Below, piece by piece: positions 27,466-35,774 of a DNA stretch of 64,000 bases (positions are counted from its first letter, which is position 1; the number at the start of each line of letters is the position of its first letter). This DNA is from Candidatus Eiseniibacteriota bacterium (GTDB taxonomy: Bacteria > Eisenbacteria > RBG-16-71-46 > CAIMUX01). The translations under genes and the position numbers were made by a program. Location: contig JACKCR010000005.1 in assembly GCA_020633975.1 (NCBI GenBank), forward strand, positions 124,001 through 188,000, given 5' to 3'. The notes under the pieces were generated by a model. The model was not told the DNA's origin and did no database searches. It saw nothing but the letters and a program-made list of their open reading frames with translations.

Positions 27466-30167
27466 CGAAGCCTCACCACCCGCACACTCTCTCGAACCTC
27501 GCCACGCCTTGCGTTCACGAAGTAGACGCCAGCAGGAACAGGAGTACCTTCGTCATCTCTACCGTCCCAGTGTGTGCGCTGTCCTGACGCAGCTTCTCCC
27601 TCGATGACCCAGCTGCGCACCCGACGTCCGGCCGGTGAGTAGATCTCGACGGCGACGGGCTCGAGTGCCTCTCCATCGTTGTGCCAGAAGATCTCCAGAT
27701 CGTTCGAGAACGGCGACGGCGTCGCGCGGAGAGCGAGCACCGGCGATGGCTGCTGCGCCCCGGACCCCGGTTCCCCTGGACCGCCCTCGTCGCCTCCATC
27801 GTTGCCCGCGGGGTATCCGGCGGTCGTCCCGGCGACGAGTTCGAGCACCGAGACACTCCGTCCGGGCGCGGGGACCTCGAAGGTTCCATCAGTGGAGACG
27901 ACCTCGCCGACCGGGCCGTAGGGGTTCGCCCCATCCATGCGGTAGAGCTGCGCGGAACTCTCCCACTCGCTCCCCGGTGAGACGCGGAGCAGGCGCGCCG
28001 TCGTGGCGCGACAGATGGCGACGACGAAGAGACGTCCGTCGTCTGTCTCGACGGCGTACGCACCGACGTCATCGGGCGCGTTCGTACTCGCATGGACGCT
28101 GGTCCCGGTGAGCGCCGTGCCAAGTCCATCCGCATCGAGGAACACTCGGAACGCGTCCGCGACGCGAGATCCCGCGGCAGGCGCGACCCAACGCGTCGCG
28201 AGGTCCACTCCTTCACGGCCGAACACCGCGAGTACTTCTGCTTGGGCGAGCGCGCTCGAGAGGCCGGTGTCGCCGCCCCAGTTGTACTCGGTGATCGCGA
28301 GCTTCGTCCCCGGATAGTACTGGTCGATCCACTCTCGCATCCGCGGAATCAAGCGAACGGGCTGACCGATCCAGGACTCGTCGACGTAGGTCGGATCGTA
28401 CAAACTCCGCACGCTGCGAAGGCGTCGTGCCGCCGTGGCGGAGGACTCGTCGTCCGAAAGGGCCACTCCCGACGCCTGCGGGTAGTAGTGGACGTCGAGA
28501 TAGTCGAGGATCCGCGTTCCGTGTGCGACTTCGTACTGCTTCGCCTGATCCAAGTACCACGGAAGCAGATCGACTCCGCCGTGAGCGGCGCGGTCCGCTC
28601 CGGGGCCACACCCGTCCGCGGCGCTGAAGAAGTAGGCGCACCACCCCCACACTGCTGGCCCGAGCACCGCCGCACCAGGATCGATCGTCTTGATCGCTGC
28701 GGCGTAGTCCCGAGACCGGGTCCAGAGTTCGTCATAGTCGACCGGATCCGGATGGACGTCGCGATGGGTGGACGACCAGAGCATCGGTTCGTTGTCGAGT
28801 GCGTAGTACCGGATCCCGCCTTGCGAAGCCGTCCCGACTCGAGTGAAGAGGTGCGCGAGCCAGTCTTGGGCGAAGCTCGTCCCCACCGGGATGGAGGTAT
28901 CCAGCGGATCGTTCCCTGTGATCCGAATCCCGCCGATCAGGATTCCGTTGCCCGCATCTTCCTGACACCAAGACTGCCATCCGGACGCCGTACACTCCGT
29001 CTCCTCCTGCTCGCCGTAGAGGTCGACGGAAAATCCCCAGCGCTTCTCCCTCGCGTTTGGAGTCCAGCCGATGGTCGGCACGGTGAGGATCACGTCCGCT
29101 CCGGTTGCGATCGTCTCTTCCGCGAAGCGGTCCGCCGCGGAGCCGTCGGGGAGATCTCCGGGGCTCGGATGGTCGTTGGGGATGTTCATGTAGAACCAAT
29201 CCGACGCGGTATTGAAGGTATCGAGCAAGTAGTTGTACCGGGTGACGGAGTTCCCGCCCCAGCGACGGACCGTATAGGGAAGCTCCGCCCATTCGGACTC
29301 CGACCCGAAGTTGATTCCGTAGATCTCGGGAGAGATCGCCCGGCGCTCCAGGCTCGCGTCCACTTCCACGTCGACCGTGTCCGACGGAACACCACCCCCT
29401 CCGCCACCGAAGAGTTCGATGTCGTCGAAGTAGACCGTGCCCTGATCCGCGGCGGCGTACGCTTGAAGGATGATTCCATCGGGAGTGCCGCTTACGGCTC
29501 CGATCGATGCGAGCGGCACCGTCGCTTCCGCCCACGCCCCCACCGGGATCACCCCGGCTGGGCAGAAGGCACCCAAGTCTCCGGAGCCGATCTCGCTCCC
29601 GCCCTCCTGGAGGACGAGACGGATCGATGGAGAACTCGCGCCACCGCCCCGCACCCAACACCGAAGCGTGTCGAGTTCGGACACGTCCCATCCGAGATCG
29701 CGGTGGAAGTAGAGTCCCTCCCAGTTCCGCGCCCACATGGAGATCGAGAAAGCACCAGAATGCACTGGATCCGTCTCCGCGAGATCGTGGGTCGCCCAAG
29801 ACCAGTCGACGAATCCGTTCTCGAGCTCATCCTGATAGACGGATAGGGTCGCTGCGCCGGCGGTCGCGACGGCCGTCGTTCCCAAGAAGCCCGACACGGA
29901 CATCGCGAGAATGAGCCTCGAGAGGATGGATCGGGCGGTTGGCCAGACCGCTCCTCGGGGCGTTGACCGGAACGCCACTCGGGCCGTTGACCAGACCGCT
30001 GCTAGGGGCGTTGGCCGGAACGCCACGCGGGCCGCTGACCGGGCCGTTGACCGCGGCGCACTCAACGCGCACCTCAGCCATCGGATGACGCTTCGACGCC
30101 ACAGCCGGATGGGCGCACAAGGCCGGTGAGTCTCGAAAGAACAGGCGGAACGTGGCCGGACAGGCAT
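27462..30167 (-). CDS. Secreted glycoside hydrolase family 44 (xyloglucanase/endoglucanase-like) with sorting domain
   Basis: About 900 residues. After the signal region come a carbohydrate-binding-like jelly roll (about 100-250), a GH44 catalytic domain with YNYLLDTFNTASDWFYMN, acid/base Glu in LDNEPMLWSSTHRDVHP (about 459) and nucleophile Glu in ITEYNWGG (about 626), a beta-sandwich, and a C-terminal FlgD-Ig-like domain ending RVVRLR. GH44 enzymes cut beta-1,4-glucans and xyloglucan. The start is uncertain: ATG 30167 has GGAGG seven bases upstream but puts an Arg-rich about 75-residue stretch with 8-residue repeats before the hydrophobic signal core; a GTG at 29978 is closer to the core but lacks a Shine-Dalgarno. 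Confidence 0.88.
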   Translation of the reverse strand: MPVRPRSACSFETHRPCAPIRLWRRSVIRWLRCALSAPRSTARSAARVAFRPTPLAAVWSTARVAFRSTPRGAVWPTARSILSRLILAMSVSGFLGTTAVATAGAATLSVYQDELENGFVDWSWATHDLAETDPVHSGAFSISMWARNWEGLYFHRDLGWDVSELDTLRCWVRGGGASSPSIRLVLQEGGSEIGSGDLGAFCPAGVIPVGAWAEATVPLASIGAVSGTPDGIILQAYAAADQGTVYFDDIELFGGGGGGVPSDTVDVEVDASLERRAISPEIYGINFGSESEWAELPYTVRRWGGNSVTRYNYLLDTFNTASDWFYMNIPNDHPSPGDLPDGSAADRFAEETIATGADVILTVPTIGWTPNAREKRWGFSVDLYGEQEETECTASGWQSWCQEDAGNGILIGGIRITGNDPLDTSIPVGTSFAQDWLAHLFTRVGTASQGGIRYYALDNEPMLWSSTHRDVHPDPVDYDELWTRSRDYAAAIKTIDPGAAVLGPAVWGWCAYFFSAADGCGPGADRAAHGGVDLLPWYLDQAKQYEVAHGTRILDYLDVHYYPQASGVALSDDESSATAARRLRSVRSLYDPTYVDESWIGQPVRLIPRMREWIDQYYPGTKLAITEYNWGGDTGLSSALAQAEVLAVFGREGVDLATRWVAPAAGSRVADAFRVFLDADGLGTALTGTSVHASTNAPDDVGAYAVETDDGRLFVVAICRATTARLLRVSPGSEWESSAQLYRMDGANPYGPVGEVVSTDGTFEVPAPGRSVSVLELVAGTTAGYPAGNDGGDEGGPGEPGSGAQQPSPVLALRATPSPFSNDLEIFWHNDGEALEPVAVEIYSPAGRRVRSWVIEGEAASGQRTHWDGRDDEGTPVPAGVYFVNARRGEVRESVRVVRLR
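29933..30052. repeat. Five tandem 24-bp units inside the 5' end of the GH44 gene
   Basis: Units start at 29933, 29957, 29981, 30005 and 30029. They alternate between two sub-types, so the higher-order period is 48 bp. On the minus strand they encode 8-residue units such as VAFRSTPR and AAVWSTAR just before the signal peptide core. Confidence 0.8.
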
Positions 30168-30327
30168 GGATGGACCTCCGCTCGAAGCAGCCCTCGATGA
30201 CCATGCCCGCGAAGGAAGATCGGCTCTCTGTGCGTGGAGGTCCAGTCCGAAAACACGGGCAGGTTGCGGAGGGACGCCCTGAGGCCGCTGCTCGCGGGCG
30301 TTGAAGGAGTTCCGTTGGCGTCTGCTC

Positions 30328-33300
30328 TCAGCGCATGCGGAGGGCACGACCGGTCACGTAGTCGCCGCCCTGGGAGAGTCGATAGAAGTAGAGTCCCGAT
30401 GCGACGACACTGCCCCGGTCGTCACGTCCGTCCCACTTCACGGTGTGAACACCGGCTTCGACGGACCCGGTGACCAGTTGGCGCACACGCCGACCACCGA
30501 CGTCGTAGACGTCCAGGTGCACTTCGTCCGTGGCCGGAACCTGGAAGCGAAGCGTCGTCTCGTCTCGGAACGGATTCGGAGCACCTGGCGCGAGCGCGAG
30601 GACGAATCGAGTTCCCACTTCCCCGAAGTTCGGATCCGTGAGGTCGCTCGTGTCCTCGACCATCCGGATGTCGTCGATTGCGGCTTCGACGATGCCCGCG
30701 GTCGTCGCGTCGTACGCGAGCACACGGATCTGCATCGAATCGGAGAGTGCCACGAAGTCCGTGACGTGAATCGACACCTCGTTCCATCCGGCCGAGGACG
30801 TGCCGGGCGCGTCCACCTCGGTCCAGTTCTCACCGCCGTTCGAACTGAGGAGAATGCGCAGACTGTTCGCGTCGTTGTTCGGATCGAGGTCCGTGTCGTT
30901 GCTGAGCCAACGCGCGTAGCTCAGGTACGGATCATCGTAGACGGTGCCGTCGAAGATCGGCGACAACAGCGTGGTCCGTCCGCGCCCGACCTCGGAAACC
31001 AACGGTCCGGCGCCGACGTGGCTGTTCTCGGTGTGGTAGCAGAGCGTCCCGAACGCCGAGAAGTCGTCCTCGGGCTGGACCGGATCGGTTCCGTCGTACG
31101 TGCCGTTCGGATCGCTCCGTTCCCAAACCCCGCGGAGCGCTTGGTCGCCGAAGTCACCGACGACCCATCCTTGGTCTCGCTCGAAGTCGTCCCAGAGGCC
31201 GATCGCGAGTTCGAAGTCGAGCGTGTCCGTCACCCCGATCTCGAGCGTCAACGTGTCGGATACGACCGAGTAGTTGAACTTGTAGGCTTCGAGCTGAAGC
31301 AGTTGATCGCCGGGAACATCGTCGAACCGATACACACCGGTCTCGTCCGCCGCGGTCGTGATGTCCGTGCCGACGATCGAGACCTTCGCACCGGGAAGCG
31401 GCTCCGCAGAAGGCCCGCGGACGACGCCGGTGATGGAGCCGGTCGCAAGCGTGTCGAGATCCGCGACGAACGCGACGACCGTTCCCACCGGGACGTTCAT
31501 GGTCAACGTGTCCGGCCGGAACCCGTAGTGCTCGATGATGAGCGAGCGGAGGCCCGCGTTTACTGGCAACCGGAAGCGGCCGTCTTCTCTCGTCCGGTAC
31601 GTCCGGGTCGGAACGAGCATCGTAACCGTGGCGCCTCCGAGAGAGTCGAGGCTCGCCGCACTCCGCACCACCCCGTCGAGGTAGCTCTGATCGTCGAGAT
31701 CGAGGGCATACTGGAGTGCGCCGTAGCAGTCGAGCATTCCGGCGCCGTAGACGGGATCCTTGCCTTCGTCGCCGAGGTCGGTCGCGGACATCTGGAGCGC
31801 TTCGTCGATCTGTTCCGGAGTGAGGCTGGGACGTGCCTGGAGCAGGATCGCGACCGCGCCGCCCACGTACGGCGTCGAGAAGCTCGTGCCGCTTCGATCG
31901 ACATAGGCCCCACCGAAGTAGAGGGTCTTGAGTTCCGTGCCTGGTGCACAGAGATCCGGCTTGAGCAGTCCACCGCTGCCGTCGGACCAAGGGAAGTCCC
32001 GGTACTCGGGACGGATCGAGTAGGGATAGACCGGCCAGTTGAACGAGATGTCCTCCCAGGCGGACGGTCCTCGTGAGGAGGTGTCGCGAATCTCGTCGGT
32101 CTCCTCGAGCGCGCCGACGGCAACGACCGCGGTTCGGCCTCCGACGTGGTAGTCGTAGGGTCCGGCCCACGGGGATGGCGAGTTCGCGGGCGCGCCGATG
32201 TTGAACGGCGTCGGGGACTCGTAGGTCAAGAGCCCACGGTTCCCAGCCGAGTTGATGTGGATCAACCCGAGAGTCAGCTCGTTCTCCACCACTTCGCGCC
32301 AAGCATCGAAGTCCGGCTTGGACGAAGGCGACCACTTCTGCGTCGACGACATGACGACCACATCCGCGCCCATGAGCGCTGCGTAGTCGAAGCCAGCAAA
32401 CCAGGTGCTCGCGGAGAAGGAAGGACTCACGGATGCGATCGGCAGGTACGTCGCGCCCTTCGCGACTCCGGTCACGAAGCCGTTCGCTCCGTTCCCCGCA
32501 AGGAGGCCGAGTACGTTCGTCCCGTGCTCGTTTCCTGACGTGAGGAGGGGATCGTTGTCGTTGTTGACGAAGTCCCAGCCGTGCACGTCGTCGATGAATC
32601 CGTTCCCGTCGTCATCGACCGAGTTCCCGGGGATCTCACCGGGGTTCGTGTAGACGCGGGCAGCAACGTCGGGATGCGTGTAGTCGAACCCCTCGTCGAG
32701 CACGGCGACGAGGACACCAGTTCCGTCGTAGCCGGCAACCCAGCAGTCGGTGGCACGGATCCGGTACAGCTCGGAGAAGATCGTGGGATCGAGATCGTCC
32801 CCTCTCGTGTAGCCCGAACTGGGGGACGGATTCCCCAGACCGGAACCGGAAACGCCGGTCGCGCCAGCGCCGGAAGCGAGGTCGTTCGAACCGGCGCTGG
32901 GTTCGTCGGCACCGGTTGCGGCGGCTCCGCTCACACGCGCACTCGCCCCGCCCACGGAGTCGTCTTCGTCGAACACGTTCTGCGTGTCGAGAATCGGGTC
33001 CCAATCGACCCTGCGAACGTCGGGGAGACTCAAGAGCTCGTAGACGCGTGATGCAGTCATGTGAGCTGCGACCGCGTTCACGAGCCACAGCGAGCGCACG
33101 TTCGTAGCTTCGCCGCTCGCCTCGAGACCCCGAAGGAACGCCCTCGTCGGTGCCTGGCTCCGCTCCGCACGGCGACGCAACTCGAGCGCGCCCTCTTCCT
33201 TGCGCAGCTCGCGCGGTAGAGCGCGGATCCGGGTGCGATCGAACTCGGGGAGACCTTGGGTCTGGAAGTAGACGATGACCGGCACGGACTCTTCCGGACC

Positions 33301-33633
33301 TGCGTACTTCAGTACTTGGTCGAGCCGTGGGGTGAGATCAGTCGAGCTGCCGGAGGACCGAGCCGCCAGACCAAACGGAAACGCAGCCGCGTCCTCGGCC
33401 ACGAGGAGCGCACTCTCCCTGTGCCACCGGAGCGGATCCAGCGCAGACGAAACGCCCGCCTCCGTCGCGGAGGTCGTGGCCAGAGTCGTCTCCCCAGCGC
33501 TCCGCCCGGACTGCGCCGAATGGGTAGGCAACTCCGCCGCGACGACCTGCGATCGTCCCGGTAGCGAAAGCGCGATCGTGCAACCGAATAGCCACACGAA
33601 CGCGCGGAATGTAGAGCGGTCATCAACCGACAT
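30328..33633 (-). CDS. Secreted subtilisin-like (S8) protease with FlgD-Ig-like sorting domain
   Basis: A 1101-residue exoprotease. Signal peptide about 1-34; propeptide-like region to about 230; S8 catalytic domain with Asp in VAVLDEGFDYTHPD (about 311), His in NEHGTNVLGLLAG (about 369) and Ser in GTSFSTPYVGG (about 583). After it come two carboxypeptidase-regulatory-like beta domains, a jelly-roll domain beginning DDFERDQGW, and a C-terminal FlgD-Ig-like domain (GGRRVRQLV, KWDGRDDRG, SGLYFYRLSQGG) ending ALRMR. CAGGAG precedes the ATG. Probably cleaved at the surface or released by a type IX-like route. The GH44 gene follows 160 bp downstream with the same C-terminal design. Confidence 0.92.
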   Translation of the reverse strand: MSVDDRSTFRAFVWLFGCTIALSLPGRSQVVAAELPTHSAQSGRSAGETTLATTSATEAGVSSALDPLRWHRESALLVAEDAAAFPFGLAARSSGSSTDLTPRLDQVLKYAGPEESVPVIVYFQTQGLPEFDRTRIRALPRELRKEEGALELRRRAERSQAPTRAFLRGLEASGEATNVRSLWLVNAVAAHMTASRVYELLSLPDVRRVDWDPILDTQNVFDEDDSVGGASARVSGAAATGADEPSAGSNDLASGAGATGVSGSGLGNPSPSSGYTRGDDLDPTIFSELYRIRATDCWVAGYDGTGVLVAVLDEGFDYTHPDVAARVYTNPGEIPGNSVDDDGNGFIDDVHGWDFVNNDNDPLLTSGNEHGTNVLGLLAGNGANGFVTGVAKGATYLPIASVSPSFSASTWFAGFDYAALMGADVVVMSSTQKWSPSSKPDFDAWREVVENELTLGLIHINSAGNRGLLTYESPTPFNIGAPANSPSPWAGPYDYHVGGRTAVVAVGALEETDEIRDTSSRGPSAWEDISFNWPVYPYSIRPEYRDFPWSDGSGGLLKPDLCAPGTELKTLYFGGAYVDRSGTSFSTPYVGGAVAILLQARPSLTPEQIDEALQMSATDLGDEGKDPVYGAGMLDCYGALQYALDLDDQSYLDGVVRSAASLDSLGGATVTMLVPTRTYRTREDGRFRLPVNAGLRSLIIEHYGFRPDTLTMNVPVGTVVAFVADLDTLATGSITGVVRGPSAEPLPGAKVSIVGTDITTAADETGVYRFDDVPGDQLLQLEAYKFNYSVVSDTLTLEIGVTDTLDFELAIGLWDDFERDQGWVVGDFGDQALRGVWERSDPNGTYDGTDPVQPEDDFSAFGTLCYHTENSHVGAGPLVSEVGRGRTTLLSPIFDGTVYDDPYLSYARWLSNDTDLDPNNDANSLRILLSSNGGENWTEVDAPGTSSAGWNEVSIHVTDFVALSDSMQIRVLAYDATTAGIVEAAIDDIRMVEDTSDLTDPNFGEVGTRFVLALAPGAPNPFRDETTLRFQVPATDEVHLDVYDVGGRRVRQLVTGSVEAGVHTVKWDGRDDRGSVVASGLYFYRLSQGGDYVTGRALRMR

Positions 33634-33686
33634 TCAGGCTCCTGGGACTCGAGGGGCCCCACCCCCTGCCTGCCTCGGTACTAACC

Positions 33687-33692
33687 AGTATA
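33687..33692 (-). promoter_or_regulatory. Possible -10 box of the subtilase gene
   Basis: TATACT on the minus strand, 54 bases before the ATG. The nearest -35-like TTGGAC is only 13 bases upstream of it, which is too short, so this is weak. Confidence 0.25.
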
Positions 33693-33716
33693 AGACAAGA
33701 TGGAAGTCCAAGTCCC

Positions 33717-34343
33717 CTATGCGCGTGGCTTCGGTGGGGATTGGGTCAGTTTTCTCAAGGCGAGCCTAATCTGCTCCTCCACGGATACGCTCGATCGTTC
33801 GGCAACGACCTCGCGAAGGGCAGCCTCCGCCTCTTTGGGTGAGTAGCCGAGCGCTGCGAGCGCTTGAACCGCGTCTTGCGACGGCTGAGGCCGAGACGTC
33901 GCCGTCCCCGCCGTCGTCCCGCGGATCTCGAGGGAGAGCTTCTCCGCCTGAGGACCTAGTTCGACCAGGATCCGGCCGGCCGTCTTCTTCCCCACGCCTG
34001 GCACCGTGGTGAACACGACGTCGTCCTTGGCGAGCAGACGGTCGAGAAGCCGGTCCGGGGGCAGATGTGCCAGGATCGCGAGTGCGATCCGCGGGCCGAC
34101 TCCCTGCACCTGGAGCAGGAGCCGGAACAGCCTCCGCTCGTCGGGATTCCGGAACCCGAAGAGAACCGGACCCTCGCCCTCCTTCCACTGGAGGTGTGTC
34201 CAGAGCGCGAGCGGCTTCCCCTCGGCCGGCTCCGTGCCGTCCTGCGCCACCGGCACGAGGATCTCGAGCGTCGCCGGCCCCACCTGGAGGTAGAGTGACG
34301 AACCGAGCGACCGGACCAGGGTCCCTTCGAGGCGCTCGATCAT
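33717..34343 (-). CDS. ruvA: Holliday junction DNA helicase subunit RuvA
   Basis: Tetrameric protein that holds the four-way junction for RuvB. The 208-residue protein starts MIERLEGTLV (OB domain), has HhH motifs in VQGVGPRIALAIL and VPGVGKKTAGRILVELG, and a C-terminal three-helix domain with AVQALAALGYSPKEAEAAL that binds RuvB. The start ATG 34343 overlaps the ruvC stop (ATGA); longer in-frame extensions have no similarity. Last gene of the fusA-like/yebC/ruvC/ruvA run. Confidence 0.96.
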   Translation of the reverse strand: MIERLEGTLVRSLGSSLYLQVGPATLEILVPVAQDGTEPAEGKPLALWTHLQWKEGEGPVLFGFRNPDERRLFRLLLQVQGVGPRIALAILAHLPPDRLLDRLLAKDDVVFTTVPGVGKKTAGRILVELGPQAEKLSLEIRGTTAGTATSRPQPSQDAVQALAALGYSPKEAEAALREVVAERSSVSVEEQIRLALRKLTQSPPKPRA

Positions 34344-34906
34344 CGGACCGTGCCCCGCTCCGCGAGCCGGGCCGGCGAACGGAGCTGGTTCGCACAGCAC
34401 CACGCGACTGCGAGAGCGTCCGCTTCGTCCGCGGAGAGCTGAGCCGGACAGGCGGCGAGAAGGCGCGGCACCATTTGCTGAACCTGCTCCTTGGACGCCC
34501 CACCCTGACCGACGGACGCCAGCTTGACCGAGCGTGGAGCGAACTCGAAGATCTCGGCCCCGCTCCCGCTGGCAGCAAGCAGTAGGACGCCCCGCACGTG
34601 CCCGAGAACGAGGGCGGCCCGGGCGCTGTGCGCCACGAAGCAATCCTCGATCGCGATGTGGTTCGGCTGCTGTGCTTCGATCAGCGCGACGACCCCCTCG
34701 TAGGCGAGACGAAGCCGATCGACGAGCGGCCGCTTCTCGGGGAGCCGGATCACGCCGCTGTCGAGGCGTCCCCACTGTCCGCGACGCTGAGTGATGAGAC
34801 CGTAGCCCAAACGACGACTCCCCGGATCGAGCCCAAGGATACGGATCTCCTGGGCCCCGATTCTCGGGGAGTTCGCGGTGGACGAGGAAGGAGGTGGCGA
34901 GGGCAC
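34340..34906 (-). CDS. ruvC: Crossover junction endodeoxyribonuclease RuvC
   Basis: Resolves Holliday junctions by paired nicks. Acidic residues lie in ILGLDPGSRRLGYG (first Asp), AIEDCFV (Glu) and SADEADALAVAW (C-terminal Asp pair). The start is uncertain: GTG 34906 lies 8 bp after yebC and gives 188 residues, with about 20 Pro/Ser-rich residues before the catalytic strand; no ATG lies nearer. Couples to ruvA by a 4-bp overlap. Confidence 0.92.
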   Translation of the reverse strand: MPSPPPSSSTANSPRIGAQEIRILGLDPGSRRLGYGLITQRRGQWGRLDSGVIRLPEKRPLVDRLRLAYEGVVALIEAQQPNHIAIEDCFVAHSARAALVLGHVRGVLLLAASGSGAEIFEFAPRSVKLASVGQGGASKEQVQQMVPRLLAACPAQLSADEADALAVAWCCANQLRSPARLAERGTVR

Positions 34907-34914
34907 TCTGCGCG

Positions 34915-35667
34915 TCAGGCCCCGAGCTTCTCCATCACCTCGGCGGGGATGTCGAAGTTCGACCAAACCTTGTTGACGTCGTCGTGTTCCTCGAAGAGGT
35001 CGATGATCTTGAGGACAGACTCGGCCTGCCTCTCGTCGAGCGTCACCGTGTTCGTTGGGATCCGGATCAGCTCAGCGCCCTGGATGTCGAGCCCCTTGCC
35101 TTCCATGCCGTCGAGCACCGTGTGGAGTTCGCTCGGTTCGGTGTAGATCTCGTAGACGTCGTCCTCTTCCATCTTGACGTCCTCGGCGCCAGCTTCGAGG
35201 GCGGCTTCCATGATGGCGTCTTCGTCGACACCTTCACGCGCCACCGTAATGAGTCCCTTCCGCTCGAAGACCCACGAAACCGCACCGTTCTCCGCCATGT
35301 TGCCGCCGTACTTCGAGAAGAGGTGCCGAATCTCTGGTGCCGTCCGGTTCTTGTTGTCCGTCGTGCACTCGAGGAACACCGCGACTCCGTGGGGTGCGTA
35401 CCCTTCGTAGGTGATCTCTTCGTAGTTCACCCCTTCGAGTTCGCCCGTACCCTTCTGGATCGCCTTCTTCACGTTGTCGGCCGGCATGTTCACGGCCTTG
35501 GCCGCGAGGACCGCGGTGCGCAACCGGGGATTCGATTCAGGATCGCCTCCGCCGGCACGGGCCGCGATCGTGATTTCCTTGATCACTTTGGTGAAGGCTT
35601 TGCCACGCTCTGCGTCGATCTTCGCCTTCTTCCGCTTGATCGTCGACCACTTGGAATGACCGCTCAT
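34915..35667 (-). CDS. yebC: YebC/TACO1 family protein
   Basis: A 250-residue protein starting MSGHSKWSTIKRKKAKIDAE, with AARAGGGDPESNPRLRTAV, NMPADNVKKAIQKGTGEL and the acidic domain including YEGYAPHGVAVFLE. YebC proteins help ribosomes through difficult stretches such as polyproline or act as transcriptional regulators. ATG 35667 has GAAGGA upstream. yebC-ruvC-ruvA is a common bacterial order. Confidence 0.95.
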   Translation of the reverse strand: MSGHSKWSTIKRKKAKIDAERGKAFTKVIKEITIAARAGGGDPESNPRLRTAVLAAKAVNMPADNVKKAIQKGTGELEGVNYEEITYEGYAPHGVAVFLECTTDNKNRTAPEIRHLFSKYGGNMAENGAVSWVFERKGLITVAREGVDEDAIMEAALEAGAEDVKMEEDDVYEIYTEPSELHTVLDGMEGKGLDIQGAELIRIPTNTVTLDERQAESVLKIIDLFEEHDDVNKVWSNFDIPAEVMEKLGA

Positions 35668-35707
35668 TCTTCCTTCGCTCCGTCTTCGGTCGTCTTCGTA
35701 CTGTTCC

Positions 35708-35731
35708 GGGGGCAGCCAGCGCGCCGCCCCC
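35708..35731 (-). terminator. Hairpin after the EF-G-like gene
   Basis: GGGGGC / GCCCCC stem with a 12-base loop, 44 bases after the EF-G-like stop and 40 bases before yebC. No T-run follows, so termination may be partial. Confidence 0.4.
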
Positions 35732-35774
35732 ACTTCATATGGAAGGAGTTGCCAGCAATCTGCTAGGGCCTGGC

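Noticed and set aside
30301-32076. A 591-codon open frame on the plus strand
   Set aside because: Antisense to the subtilase gene; biased composition without domains.
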